Below are positions 1-9,621 of a stretch of 64,000 bases of DNA, piece by piece. The translations under genes were made by a program, and so were the position numbers. The DNA comes from TH5896 sp050748485 (lineage in GTDB: Archaea > Thermoproteota > Nitrososphaeria > Nitrososphaerales > Nitrososphaeraceae). The DNA is taken from NCBI GenBank assembly GCA_050748485.1, contig JBOGPP010000002.1, positions 40,041-104,040 on the forward strand, given 5' to 3'. Position 1 is the stretch's first letter, and every line of letters begins with the position of its first letter. Below the pieces are notes generated by a model that ran no database searches, was not told the DNA's origin, and saw nothing but the letters and a program-made list of their open reading frames with translations.

Positions 1-898
1 TTCCCCCCTTATCCAGGAACATTTCATATTTAATATGCATGGGGTGCGGAAAGTGCAAAATCTCATCAGACACCCAATCATTTATTCTTACTGAATCCAA
101 AATATCCTTTCCATACGCCTCAAATCTGATGTCAAACGCCTGCCAACGAGCGGCAAATTCCATCTTCCAAGGCAATTTGCCATTTCCCTCTTCGAGGAAT
201 GTTTCGCCATGGTAACCACAACCTTCAATGTGAACATCTCCTATTCTAGTCCCCACACAGTGGTAATCTATCATACGCTTATCAGAAAAATACTCTGTCG
301 ATGATGCAACATATACTCTTCCACATTTATCACAGATAGGAAAGTACGGAAGGGATCGCGCATACTTTTCCTGTCCAACAATTTTGGCTATCTTCTTTCC
401 AATTAAATCATGATTCTTGAGAATCGTGTCGATCTGATCTACAAGAAGCCCGCTTTTGTAAGTCGTCTGGCCGCTAACATGGGTATATTTTATTCCCAAC
501 CTATCTAAAGCGTCAAGCAGGAGTCCGGTCATATGGGCCCCATATGAAGCATGACAAGATCCGAATGGATCAGGTATGATTGATACCGGTTTCGCTATGT
601 ATGAGGCCAAATCCTTCGATAAACCAGAAGGGACTTTACGAAGCCCATCCATATCATCTGAATATGCTAGGAGCTGAGAGTCATAACCCATACTTTTTAA
701 CGCGACCGCGATGCCGTACGCCCTAACAGCATCCCCTAAACTTCCCAAGTGGGGTATTCCGGATGCCCCGAGGCCACTCTCAACTTTGACTGTGACAAGG
801 CTTCTGTTCAGCCTCTTCTCCCGCTCTATTAACTCGTGTGCAACCTTGTCAAGCCATGTTCCTTTTCCTATGAATACCTCTGAATCCAAAAATTTCAC
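1..898 (-). CDS. lysK: Lysyl-tRNA synthetase, class I (partial, C-terminus beyond the window)
   Basis: This frame runs off the left edge of the window, so only the first 299 codons are seen. It charges tRNA-Lys with lysine using the class I Rossmann fold typical of archaea and a few bacteria. The HIGH-like motif SGIPHLGS is at residues 46-53. A zinc-binding-type segment (CDKCGRVYV) and the strongly conserved KMEFAARWQAF plus EAYGKD stretch follow near the end of the visible part. The KMSKS region would lie outside the window. The GTG start overlaps the TGA of elp3 by 4 nt (GTGA), so the two are translationally coupled. The family assignment is secure; the start is chosen from the overlap. Confidence 0.9.
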   Translation of the reverse strand, partial: MKFLDSEVFIGKGTWLDKVAHELIEREKRLNRSLVTVKVESGLGASGIPHLGSLGDAVRAYGIAVALKSMGYDSQLLAYSDDMDGLRKVPSGLSKDLASYIAKPVSIIPDPFGSCHASYGAHMTGLLLDALDRLGIKYTHVSGQTTYKSGLLVDQIDTILKNHDLIGKKIAKIVGQEKYARSLPYFPICDKCGRVYVASSTEYFSDKRMIDYHCVGTRIGDVHIEGCGYHGETFLEEGNGKLPWKMEFAARWQAFDIRFEAYGKDILDSVRINDWVSDEILHFPHPMHIKYEMFLDKGG

Positions 899-2550
899 TT
901 CAGTAATTTAGTAACATAATGTCCGTCCTGCTTATAACCCAGCTTTTCATAGTATTTCCTTGTTCCTACCGCACTAATCACTGATAAAGCGTCCACACCA
1001 AATTCGAATTTAGCTATTTGCTCTGCTTCGGCCACTAGCAATCTACCTAGACCTCTATGTTGCCATGAATGATTGTTTGCTTTCCTTCCAACATTGAGCA
1101 TCTGCCCATAGACGTGGAGCTCTCTTACAACGGCTACAACTTGAGTGTGGTTATCGTTACATACATATGAATAGAGTTCCGAGTCAAAGGACCCAACAAC
1201 CTTTCTTAATCTGAGAAAACCCAATAAAGCCGAACCATCGTCTGTTTCATAAGACAAGAAAATTTCTTGACCACCTGCTGCCGTATAATCCAGTCTGGTT
1301 AACTTTGCGGAATGTTTATCAATGCTGCCTTTGCGCCTTAAGCCTATTTCTCTGCATCTGATGCATTTGCATGTATAACCTTCTGTGGACAATCTTTCTA
1401 AGGCTATTTGTCTAAGGTTACCCTCTTTAGGACCAGCTACTATATCCTTTGCTTCTATCTCCCTCTGGATCCTCATTATCCTCATCCATGGAGGAATACT
1501 TTTCTTCAGATCAACAAGTATTTTTACCATCTCTTCATCAGTATATGGAGTAAACTGCCCATTACAGTATAGCTTATGTAATCCAGTGTTTCTTAATACC
1601 AACGTGGGGTATATTTTTAGCATGTCAGGTTTGTAACGAGGATCGTACAGAAGCTGGTGTAGGTCTTCTCGGTCTTTTTTAGGAGACGAACCGGGTAGGC
1701 CAGGCATCATATGTGCAACTATTTTTAATCCTGCATTCCTAGCAGTTTTGAATGATTCTATTACATCATTTATGCTATGCCCTCGGTTAGTAAATCTAAA
1801 AACTTCATTCCGTAGCGACTGCACTCCAATTTCTACTCTTGTTACTCCCAGGTGTAGCATCGTTTCAATATGGCTTCGTTTGCAGTAATCAGGTTTTGTT
1901 TCGATTGTTAATCCTACACATTTGTGTTTCGATGTTTCATTGGCACTCATAGCTTCTTGCAGAGTGGAAGAGCATTTTGGCTTCAAATCAGAATTTAGTC
2001 CATCGTAACAAGCCTTTACAAAATCCTGTTGATACTTTTCTTTCATAAATGGAAAAGTCCCGCCTATTATGATTAGTTCTATCTTGCCAGTATCATGACC
2101 ATTTATCTCAAGAGTATTCAACTTAGTTGTTATCTGCTCAAAGGGATCGTAAGAATGAGCTTGAGCTATTTTAGTGGCAGGTTCAGATCCTACATAACTC
2201 AAAGGAGTGTTGAACTCAACCCCGCCTGGACAATATATGCATCTTCCTTGGGGACATGGATGAGGCATAGCCATTACGGTTACGACAGTTACTCCTGACG
2301 CCGTTTTAATCGGCCTTAACTTTAATGTATTTCGCCAAGAACAGTTCTCTGGCAAATATTTCAGGAAATCATGGCGTCGAGGGAGATGTTTCAAATGAAA
2401 CTCTGACGAAACTTGCCTTAGAATAGTTGGAATGATGGTTAATTTCGACTCGTCCCCTTCACTTATTCTCTTTGCTATTTCCTTGCAAGCCAGATCGTAC
2501 TGAAGTGAATATTCTGCTTCCGGGATTTCGATTAGTTTCGACCTGATCAA
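895..2550 (-). CDS. elp3: Elp3: tRNA U34 carboxymethyluridine synthase (radical SAM / acetyltransferase)
   Basis: This is a 551-residue archaeal Elp3. It builds the carboxymethyl group on wobble uridine 34 of tRNAs from acetyl-CoA by radical SAM chemistry. The radical SAM cluster is C99, C104 and C107 (CPQGRCIYC). An internal stretch RCREIG with paired cysteines lies between the SAM and GNAT parts. The C-terminal GNAT domain, about residues 430-551, carries the acetyl-CoA binding stretch QHRGLGRLL. Length is normal for the family. It is upstream of and overlaps lysK. Elp3 targets include the Lys UUU wobble base in other organisms, so the pairing may be functional as well as positional (inference). 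Confidence 0.95.
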   Translation of the reverse strand: MIRSKLIEIPEAEYSLQYDLACKEIAKRISEGDESKLTIIPTILRQVSSEFHLKHLPRRHDFLKYLPENCSWRNTLKLRPIKTASGVTVVTVMAMPHPCPQGRCIYCPGGVEFNTPLSYVGSEPATKIAQAHSYDPFEQITTKLNTLEINGHDTGKIELIIIGGTFPFMKEKYQQDFVKACYDGLNSDLKPKCSSTLQEAMSANETSKHKCVGLTIETKPDYCKRSHIETMLHLGVTRVEIGVQSLRNEVFRFTNRGHSINDVIESFKTARNAGLKIVAHMMPGLPGSSPKKDREDLHQLLYDPRYKPDMLKIYPTLVLRNTGLHKLYCNGQFTPYTDEEMVKILVDLKKSIPPWMRIMRIQREIEAKDIVAGPKEGNLRQIALERLSTEGYTCKCIRCREIGLRRKGSIDKHSAKLTRLDYTAAGGQEIFLSYETDDGSALLGFLRLRKVVGSFDSELYSYVCNDNHTQVVAVVRELHVYGQMLNVGRKANNHSWQHRGLGRLLVAEAEQIAKFEFGVDALSVISAVGTRKYYEKLGYKQDGHYVTKLLK

Positions 2551-2659
2551 TGGTGGTGTAACAACCTAGTCGACTATGGGAATATTAATTGTTGTCTCAT
2601 TTGAGATTTTGTCTAATCTTGCCATTCTCAACGTGAAGCATTTGAAGCTCTCAAATTCA

Positions 2660-3721
2660 TCATAGCATTGTATGTTTGTTCTCAACTTCACATGAGACTT
2701 GCCCCGAACCCGGCTTCTCTATGATACCGACATTCAACGCCCTCATTCTGTACTTTTCGAACGCAGATGTTATGGATTCAATGGAGGCACGAGGCGCCAC
2801 TATACACATTCCGATTCCCATATTAAATGTTCTATACATTTCAGCGAATCCAATCTTCCCTTGAACCTGTATCAATTTGAAAATCTCTGGCGGATCAGGC
2901 ATACTACTTAACCGATAGTTAACCTTATCGTTGAGTCTACGCAATTTCGTAAAAGAACCACCTGTTATATGTGCAATGCCATGGATCTCGACACCCGAAC
3001 TCAACAAATCGATCATTGGCCTTACATAAATCCTCGTAGGTGTGAGTAGCTCATCGCCCAAAGATCTTTCTATATTTCCTACTTTTTTTTGAAAATTGTG
3101 TTTTGACAAAGCTTTCCTTGCTAGAGTGAAGCCATTTGAATGCAGCCCACTGCTTTCCACTCCCAATATGATATCTCCTTTCACAATCCTATTCCCTAAA
3201 ACAAGTTCGGATCTTTTTTTGACAAACCCTAACGCCGTTCCTGAAAGTTCAATAGAATTCTGGTTGTTACCATTTGATAGCAAGTCCGGTACTATAGCTG
3301 TTTCACCGCCTATAATTGCAACCCCTGCTTCTTCTCCTGCCTTTACGAGGCCTTCAGCTATTCTACGGAGTATATATGGATCTGGATTCGCAGAAGCTAT
3401 ATAGTCCACGAAGGCAAAGGGAGTACTTCCCACGCAGATAAGGTCATTTACGTTCATAGCTACACAATCTTTACCAACTGTGCTGAAATCGTTCATCGCC
3501 TGAGCAATTAATAACTTCGTGCCTACCCCGTCGCAATGAAGAGCCAATATACAGGATCCGATATCGACCAACCCAGCGTAGTGACCAAAACCGGACAAGA
3601 CTTGCCCCTTATTTGGATTTTTGTGGGTTCGTTGAATTAGGCGGCCAATTAGATGGTGTGCAAAGTCAACCTGTTTGATATCTACCCCAGACTTTGCATA
3701 TGTTAATCCTTTACGACGCAT
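2660..3721 (-). CDS. purM: Phosphoribosylformylglycinamidine cyclo-ligase (AIR synthetase)
   Basis: PurM closes the imidazole ring in purine synthesis: FGAM + ATP gives AIR. The 353-residue protein starts with the family signature LTYAKSGVDI. It contains ALHCDGVGTKLL (about residues 61-72), the GGETA motif near residue 140 and the glycine-rich HITGGSF segment near residue 253. Length fits single-domain PurM. No other purine genes are adjacent, so it looks like a monocistronic unit about 110 nt upstream of elp3. An AT-rich TATA-like stretch lies about 30 bp before the ATG on the minus strand. Confidence 0.95.
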   Translation of the reverse strand: MRRKGLTYAKSGVDIKQVDFAHHLIGRLIQRTHKNPNKGQVLSGFGHYAGLVDIGSCILALHCDGVGTKLLIAQAMNDFSTVGKDCVAMNVNDLICVGSTPFAFVDYIASANPDPYILRRIAEGLVKAGEEAGVAIIGGETAIVPDLLSNGNNQNSIELSGTALGFVKKRSELVLGNRIVKGDIILGVESSGLHSNGFTLARKALSKHNFQKKVGNIERSLGDELLTPTRIYVRPMIDLLSSGVEIHGIAHITGGSFTKLRRLNDKVNYRLSSMPDPPEIFKLIQVQGKIGFAEMYRTFNMGIGMCIVAPRASIESITSAFEKYRMRALNVGIIEKPGSGQVSCEVENKHTML

Positions 3722-3806
3722 TCAAAAGTCTATAATTAGGAACTCTTATTAAGTTTGAGATAGGCCCGCATTTTCGTGAGGATTTATTGGATTCATTAAC
3801 TTTTCA

Positions 3807-4514
3807 TTATGACCCTGAGATAGTTACATTTTGGAGCGGATGTATTTTAGTAACCCCTATGACAAAAGTGCTGGTATTGGGTAAAACAGTTCTTTCATCA
3901 CTAGTATTAAATAGTACTATATCTGTAATTGCCGGCGTATAGCCATTTCTTGTAGAGTTTTGTTGGATATCAAAGTTGTAAAGACACATGTAGCCTGGCC
4001 TAGAAAGATCTTTCTCGATACTCAAGTTGGCAGGCTGTAATTTTGGTATTTGACCTACTAGCAACTTTAGATGGGTACTGTTATCAGAATCACACGGAAG
4101 TTTAGCCGATACGAATCCCTCTGCTATGGCGAAAGGATAGGTGTCGTAAAGATGAATGAAATCTTTTGCGGGTATTATTTGATGTGAAAGTATTATGTTC
4201 TCTCCCCTCGAGTACAAGTCTGCCTCAGTATCATCGATACTTGTGTCAGAAGTATTGGTGTTTCTTACCGTGTCTAGGACTGAATCCATTAAATTGTCTG
4301 GGGAGCCGATGGATTCTAACAGTCCCCCTGGTTCATTTGCCATATCAGGTGACCTAAGATTAGTGTCGTCATCTAGTTGCGCTATCCCATTGAAAGGCGC
4401 ATAGCTATCAGTCTCTATTAAGGGAACAAGCGAGAAAATTAAACCACTAAGGACAAGGAGTGCAATAGTATACCGGAAGCAAGATCTCAGAATATGCATA
4501 TGTGCTAAAAACAT
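3807..4514 (-). CDS. Predicted secreted or membrane-anchored protein, function unknown
   Basis: I do not recognise a family. The 235-residue protein begins with a short basic stretch and a hydrophobic segment (about residues 13-30), which would act as a signal peptide or membrane anchor. It is followed by an acidic, Asn/Ser/Thr-rich region with several N-x-S/T sites and a C-terminal beta-rich part ending in VIGVTKIHPLQ. An internal ATG five codons in (position 4499) gives a cleaner signal peptide and sits better relative to the TATA-like AGTTTTATG near 4515-4525. It is probably an exported extracellular-face protein. Confidence 0.6.
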   Translation of the reverse strand: MFLAHMHILRSCFRYTIALLVLSGLIFSLVPLIETDSYAPFNGIAQLDDDTNLRSPDMANEPGGLLESIGSPDNLMDSVLDTVRNTNTSDTSIDDTEADLYSRGENIILSHQIIPAKDFIHLYDTYPFAIAEGFVSAKLPCDSDNSTHLKLLVGQIPKLQPANLSIEKDLSRPGYMCLYNFDIQQNSTRNGYTPAITDIVLFNTSDERTVLPNTSTFVIGVTKIHPLQNVTISGS

Positions 4515-5096
4515 AAAACTTTCTACAAAAGACGCGATGTCATTTTTTTTTGATTATTACATGATCGTGTTTCGCTTGGGTGGCGGCTTTGAACTCTGAC
4601 CCATCAGCATGAGATTAGTACTCTTTAATGTTTCGATGTATATGGGCACATTAGAATACCTACAAGTGAAGGACTAGAGGGGGAGGCCTGAAAGCAGGAG
4701 TTCCTATCCTTCATTTCAAGTATAGTCTTCGCGGATACGACATTAGTTACGCGCCCACTACCATTCTTAGAAGATATATTGATGTTAAAGCATGAATATT
4801 CATGTTTAAGGGAACTCAAAAATTCGTATTCGTGTTCGAAAATCGGTGCAAATTGAAGGGCAGTTTGAAATTATCTAAATTAATTAGTTTCTGCATGTGG
4901 CGTTGTCAATCGGATAATTTGTTAGAAGGTATATAAGCATAAGTGAGTATTCTCCTCCAATTGAATGATTATCGAGCATGTAGGATATGTGGATGCAGCG
5001 ACCATAGATGGATAGGATGTATAACGCATTGGGTGAAGCATACGAGAGGACGAGATGGTTCTTGTGTTCAAAGGGACTAATGAGAAGCGAAGATAG
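4515..5096. other. Gene-free stretch
   Basis: About 580 bp with only short overlapping open frames of poor composition on the minus strand. I see no tRNA, repeat or conserved protein in it. The stretch after 4840 is AT-rich and may carry the end-of-transcript region of the alarmone hydrolase gene that follows on the minus strand. Confidence 0.5.
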
Positions 5097-5780
5097 TCAC
5101 TTAATCTCATACAAGGCTATTGACAATTTTACGGCAAATCTTTCGTCGGTATTTTGAGCGATTGGAATCACATATTTTTCGGTTTCTTCCCTATATCTAA
5201 ATGCCTTTTCACGCTGACTAACGGTTCTCATATACCTAGCGTTGTCTAGCCTATCTGCCAGCATTACATATCTAGTAGTCTTAGAGCTAGACGCAATTTT
5301 CTCAAAATAGGGCTGTAGATATTCAACCCTTCGATCCTCCGGGCTATTGCGCGATAGTGTAATTATGATATCACTGACACCCTTACCAAAGTCTGTTAAC
5401 AGCTTTGCCGAATCGTAGCTTGGATCTCTCGTCTTCTCGAGCACATCGTGCAATAGAGCTGCACATAATGTATTGATATCTCGACAACAGATCTCTTCGC
5501 TTAAGATAAGCGACACTCTTAGGCAATGATTAATGTATGGATCATTTTTATTGTTGTTTCGAGAAATACCGGCATGTAGATTGAATGCTACACTGAACGC
5601 TCTAGTCAACTTGTATATGTCATCAGGAGAATTTTCAAATGGCCTCATTAGTTTAGACAAACCTGCTTTCGTGAATTCATTCAAGTAATTATCCATAATA
5701 TTCTGATCTACACAAATGTCAACCCCATATGATATTATCATTGTTGCGGACCAGTCAACTAATGGTACAGGTTCTATCAA
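5097..5780 (-). CDS. RSH-type HD phosphohydrolase, small alarmone hydrolase (MESH1/SpoT-like)
   Basis: This 227-residue HD-domain protein matches the hydrolase half of RelA/SpoT proteins. The metal-binding pattern reads H69, H85 (in PYINH), H111-D112 (in ALLHDVLEKT) and D176 in LADRLDN, which is the RSH signature ADRLHN with one change. No nucleotide synthetase or TGS/ACT domain is present, so it resembles the stand-alone hydrolases that remove the 3' pyrophosphate of (p)ppGpp or act on NADPH. The start is TTG at 5780; internal ATGs at codons 14 and 29 are alternatives. The catalytic family is well supported, the physiological substrate is not. An alarmone system is unusual in archaea. Confidence 0.78.
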   Translation of the reverse strand: MIEPVPLVDWSATMIISYGVDICVDQNIMDNYLNEFTKAGLSKLMRPFENSPDDIYKLTRAFSVAFNLHAGISRNNNKNDPYINHCLRVSLILSEEICCRDINTLCAALLHDVLEKTRDPSYDSAKLLTDFGKGVSDIIITLSRNSPEDRRVEYLQPYFEKIASSSKTTRYVMLADRLDNARYMRTVSQREKAFRYREETEKYVIPIAQNTDERFAVKLSIALYEIK

Positions 5781-5846
5781 TTCAATTGACCATCAAGTGT
5801 TAAAAAATTAGTGTATCGAGTTGTACGGCCATCCAAAGACAGTAAT

Positions 5847-6599
5847 CTATTCTGCCTTTAGTCTAGCGAGTTCTTCGAACGCCTCATCTAATTCTTTCAG
5901 TATATTAATTCGAAATCGGGAAAACCTATCATCTTCTGACAGCAAATTGAACATTCTAGCTTCTTTGTGGTTCAATTCGTCCGTATGAATTAAACCTTTT
6001 TTTTCAAATATGCTCAAATAGTGGGAATATAATCGCGTCAATCTGATTCCGAGATAGAATGCGAAAACTTTAATATCTAGTTCAAGTAATTTCGAATACC
6101 TTTCTTTTTCTTCAGATATCTTAGAATATCTAATTATTTCGATAGCACGTTTTGTGGTAACGCAGCATTTATGCAAGTACTCGGATATCATAGTTTGAAC
6201 TGTTGGACTCCAATTTTTCACAGTATTTTCATTAACATATTGGAATAGTAATAGCCTTAGGATAATATTTTCACAGTATTTCGAGAGTAAAAAGCCAGTA
6301 AAAATCTGTCTCTCGCTCAAAATGTAGAATAATCCACAGGTGGTTAATGCGTAGTTTCGGCCACCTCTTCTAAACCTGTTCCCGTGAATCACCTCTATAA
6401 GGTTCCGGTCGAGAAGAGTAGCAAGATGCTTTTCATCCTCAGAGTCTATTGGTGGCTGCTTTTTGAACCATAAATACGAATGAATGCCTTCATTCCTATC
6501 ATATAATTTAATGAGCTTTAGCAATGACGATTTTTCTTGGCCGTTCAGCTCAGCCTGAGTACAAATAGTCAATTGGGAAATGTACTCAGCATAATTCAT
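5847..6599 (-). CDS. Unknown protein with a winged-helix-like N-terminus
   Basis: No family was recognised in this 250-residue protein. Residues about 25-95 look like a winged-helix fold, with a helical start, LIEVIHGNRFRRGGRNYALT as a possible wing and then GLFYILSE. The rest is strongly helical and rich in Lys, Glu and Tyr. The TATA element at 6627-6638 is a 12-bp palindrome placed 28-39 bp before the ATG, fitting a leaderless transcript. Helical C-termini after winged helices are common in archaeal regulators, but DNA binding here is inference. Confidence 0.6.
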   Translation of the reverse strand: MNYAEYISQLTICTQAELNGQEKSSLLKLIKLYDRNEGIHSYLWFKKQPPIDSEDEKHLATLLDRNLIEVIHGNRFRRGGRNYALTTCGLFYILSERQIFTGFLLSKYCENIILRLLLFQYVNENTVKNWSPTVQTMISEYLHKCCVTTKRAIEIIRYSKISEEKERYSKLLELDIKVFAFYLGIRLTRLYSHYLSIFEKKGLIHTDELNHKEARMFNLLSEDDRFSRFRINILKELDEAFEELARLKAE

Positions 6600-6626
6600 C
6601 TTATTGGATCGTATAAAACTTAACTT

Positions 6627-6638
6627 GCTATATATAGC
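6627..6638 (-). promoter_or_regulatory. Palindromic TATA box of the winged-helix-like gene
   Basis: GCTATATATAGC is a perfect 12-bp palindrome 28-39 bp upstream of the ATG at 6599. Spacing fits an archaeal TATA box with a very short or absent leader. The symmetry would let TBP bind in either direction. Confidence 0.5.
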
Positions 6639-6665
6639 GATCTTATAACCCCTAGGTAGAGTAGC

Positions 6666-6959
6666 CTAGTATGCATGAAATTGAGATTTGTGCGTTTTCA
6701 GCTTTCTGAATGTGGAAAATGTATCATAACATTTGTCACATCTCCACTGATTTGCTCTAGCATCTTTATATCGAATATGGTTTTCTGATTCGGTATTATA
6801 CATGCCTAATTGTACGTCGTAATTTATTGGATTATAATTAATCCTATACTTTAATTTCGTCAGGTTTACCCTCAACGTAGGATGCGTAAAGTTATAAGAT
6901 TTAAAGATGGTAGTTAGCTTAATGCTTACATTTGCAAAATGAAATTTGTCATGATACAA
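6666..6959 (-). CDS. Small C2H2 zinc-finger protein
   Basis: This 97-residue protein ends in a classical C2H2-type finger: C-x2-C (CDKC), 12 residues, then H-x4-H (HKSQFH), about residues 74-95. The N-terminal 70 residues are rich in Asn, Lys, Tyr and Thr and match nothing I know. Single C2H2 fingers occur in small archaeal DNA- or protein-binding proteins. It lies 66 nt upstream of the winged-helix-like gene on the same strand, so both may be one unit. Coding is moderately likely because the finger spacing is intact. Confidence 0.55.
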   Translation of the reverse strand: MYHDKFHFANVSIKLTTIFKSYNFTHPTLRVNLTKLKYRINYNPINYDVQLGMYNTESENHIRYKDARANQWRCDKCYDTFSTFRKLKTHKSQFHAY

Positions 6960-7487
6960 GCTTGATCAAGCCTCATTAAACACAATAAAAAATATCATTC
7001 ATTTGAATAGTGAATATGGACTCTTTTATTGGCTTTTTAACATTCTAACGCTGAAGGATCTGAGATATGGAAATAGAGCGTCATTGCCAAGATGAGACTA
7101 CTATTTTGTTGCTAAAATTTAAATTGCCTGTATTCATTGCTGAATTGTGAATCACCATCATACTTTCATGACTTTGGCAAGAGGATCACAACCACTACTA
7201 CACTATCTCAATTCTTAAGAACACAAGAAACAAGCTGATTTCTTTCGATTAGCCAGTTCGCAATTTCTAAATGTTCCTGAGCGAGTCTTCATATCCACCA
7301 TTAAGCTTCTGATGATTGGTGTTCATTTCCTTCCTATCCCGTACTCCTTCCTAATTATTGAATATTGAGCGATGCAAATCGCTACCTGCGCGTCTTGCCA
7401 CTTTAAAACGTGATCTAGTCTTCAAAGACAAACTTCTTGTATCTTCTCGAAATCCAGATATAACTGTGACTTTGAAATATCTGTCAT
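6960..7487. other. Gene-poor stretch
   Basis: About 530 AT-rich bases between the zinc-finger gene and the next weak candidate. Only short overlapping open frames of poor composition appear. I see no RNA gene or repeat. Confidence 0.4.
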
Positions 7488-7787
7488 ATGGAAGATGGAA
7501 CCTCTTCGACGCAGAATACTGTTCCTTTCCCGACATTGACTATCCTATACTTGCCAATGGAAGCTGAGACTATCGTGGCGGAGATTGGTCAGAAATACAA
7601 TAACATGACCGCCGAAGATTGCACCGGATATTTTGCAGGGGGAGCAGAGAGGCGATTCAAGAAAGTGACCATCTGGAGCCAAGGAATTGATAGCCTTTGG
7701 TTTAATGCAATCGTGGCTAGAATCAAAGAGTTATCTGATCTGACTAAGATTCCTATTGTTTCGGGAGGTATAATGTATTGCATCTAG
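7488..7787 (+). CDS. Doubtful small hypothetical protein
   Basis: A 99-codon open frame with fairly protein-like composition (EIGQKYNNMTAEDCTGYFAGG, then KKVTIWSQG). I recognise no family and see no clear ribosome site. It is 138 nt upstream of the aspartate kinase on the same strand. It may be a real short gene or the remnant of a larger one. Confidence 0.27.
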   Translation: MEDGTSSTQNTVPFPTLTILYLPMEAETIVAEIGQKYNNMTAEDCTGYFAGGAERRFKKVTIWSQGIDSLWFNAIVARIKELSDLTKIPIVSGGIMYCI

Positions 7788-7925
7788 CTCCGGGATTGAT
7801 CGGTTAGGATTATTCAAGACCTTTTCTCGTGCACGAATAATATATAGACAGAAATAATCCGACCTAATCAAATAGGGATAGCAAATATATAGTTTGACAT
7901 GTAGCAATTTTTACGAATAGCTGAT

Positions 7926-9347
7926 TTGGTTGGAGTTGTTGTAGCGAAATTCGGTGGAAGCGCTCTTGGCTTACATGGATCTCTGCTTCCATCAGTTGTA
8001 GACAGGATAGGTCAACTTAAGGCAAACGCAAAAATAGTTGCTGTTTTTTCTGCACCCATCATTGAATACGATTCAAAGAAAGTTTCAATGACCGATGTAG
8101 CTTTGAGCAAAGGCAAGAGCTATGCGGCTTCGCAACTCGTAGATCTACAAGTGCTTAGAAAAATCTACGATGATTTATCATCAAATTATCTTAACTCAAT
8201 CTACAAACATGAATTCATGGATCTATTAAACTCTTTTTTTCATGAGGTGACTATCTCGCTTAAACAAGCTAAAGAAAATAAGCGCTTTGTGGATGTTGTT
8301 AGATCAAGGACATTGGCATACAGTGGTGAAATTCCCATGTCTTACTTAATGGACTATGTCTTAAGGAGTAGAGGCTTTAAATCTGGACACGTCAATATCA
8401 CACAATGGCCTATTATTACGGATGATAATTTCGAAGGGGCAAACTTCAGCTTAGAAGATTCTAGAAGAAACATCTCTTACTTGCTAGATCTAGTAGAACA
8501 TAATGATATTGTGACAATGGGTGGTTTCATAGGAAAGACAATCGATGGGCTCGAAACTACATATGAACGCGGCGGCTCTGATAGGACAGCTGCAGATATT
8601 GCTATCCTTCTTGATGACAAATATGACATCCGATTAGATTTCGAGAAAGACAGTGCAGTGCAAAGCGCTGACCCCCGGATTGTCAAAAACAAATTGCATT
8701 ACGTCACTCATTTATCTTATAACGAAGCTAGGTTAGCAGGGATGTTTGGTATGAAGATTCTAGATCCAGTGGCGATAAAGGAGATCGACGACAACGGACT
8801 CGATATCCCAATCACGGTAACTGATATGTCATTTCCTTCTCGATTCACGATCATAAAAAGGACATTGCCAAATGGTGGGGACGAGAATCTCATCAAGATC
8901 GTTACTGGTAAAAAAAACTGTGCTATCGTGAGGATGGAATCAATATCTGCTTCACATTTGTTAGCAATGCTTGAGAAAGTAAGAGAGTATCATGAATTCG
9001 TGAAACTGTCTCCTTACCGAGTCGAAGATCTAGAGATCTCAAGAATCCTCTTTTTGGATGCGGATTTTGTTAGAAGAAATGAGCGGAACTTCAGAGCTTA
9101 TAATTCAAGAATGGAAATAATTTATCAAAGAGGTGTGGTTACAATGATAGGAGACAATATGTGGAAGAGTCCTCGAATTGCATCTTTGGTAAGTAGCACT
9201 GTGGGTGAGCATGGTATTAACATTCTCAATCTAGATGCACAAGAGGAAACGTCGAGAATATTAATAGTTGTAGAGGATTCAGAGAATAACGTGAATAGCG
9301 CAATCAGCGCTATACATTCACAAAGACCTAGGTTTCATGGAAGGTGA
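7926..9347 (+). CDS. lysC: Aspartate kinase
   Basis: It phosphorylates L-aspartate, the first step towards Lys, Thr and Met. The 473-residue protein opens with the amino-acid kinase motif AKFGGSALG, shows GGFIG followed by YERGGSDRTAADI (about residues 199-222), and ends with tandem ACT-like regulatory segments (about residues 315-470), the usual feedback site. The start is TTG at 7926; no ATG fits the beginning of the domain. No other genes of the pathway are adjacent. The family is clear. The substitution of the usual KTDVDG stretch by LDFEKDSAVQSADPR is slightly unusual. Confidence 0.9.
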   Translation: MVGVVVAKFGGSALGLHGSLLPSVVDRIGQLKANAKIVAVFSAPIIEYDSKKVSMTDVALSKGKSYAASQLVDLQVLRKIYDDLSSNYLNSIYKHEFMDLLNSFFHEVTISLKQAKENKRFVDVVRSRTLAYSGEIPMSYLMDYVLRSRGFKSGHVNITQWPIITDDNFEGANFSLEDSRRNISYLLDLVEHNDIVTMGGFIGKTIDGLETTYERGGSDRTAADIAILLDDKYDIRLDFEKDSAVQSADPRIVKNKLHYVTHLSYNEARLAGMFGMKILDPVAIKEIDDNGLDIPITVTDMSFPSRFTIIKRTLPNGGDENLIKIVTGKKNCAIVRMESISASHLLAMLEKVREYHEFVKLSPYRVEDLEISRILFLDADFVRRNERNFRAYNSRMEIIYQRGVVTMIGDNMWKSPRIASLVSSTVGEHGINILNLDAQEETSRILIVVEDSENNVNSAISAIHSQRPRFHGR

Positions 9348-9621
9348 TGACAATAATTCAGATATACAAAGTATTGTACTCTTGCCTTCCAGGAACCAGG
9401 ATGTATATAGATGTGTTATGACGATAACTTCTCATTGATGTTAAGGTTTTGCCCAATAACTTGTAGCTTGTAGGAGCATGACGGAATGCCTAAGTACCGT
9501 TCGTCGATCTTTTAGGCGAAATTAGTCCAAGGTGTGGAGCTAAAAAAATTCTACACTTGCGACAAATTATGCCTCTGGAACAATAGGTGTTCGACAGCAG
9601 AATCTACTCCGACGGTAGTTC

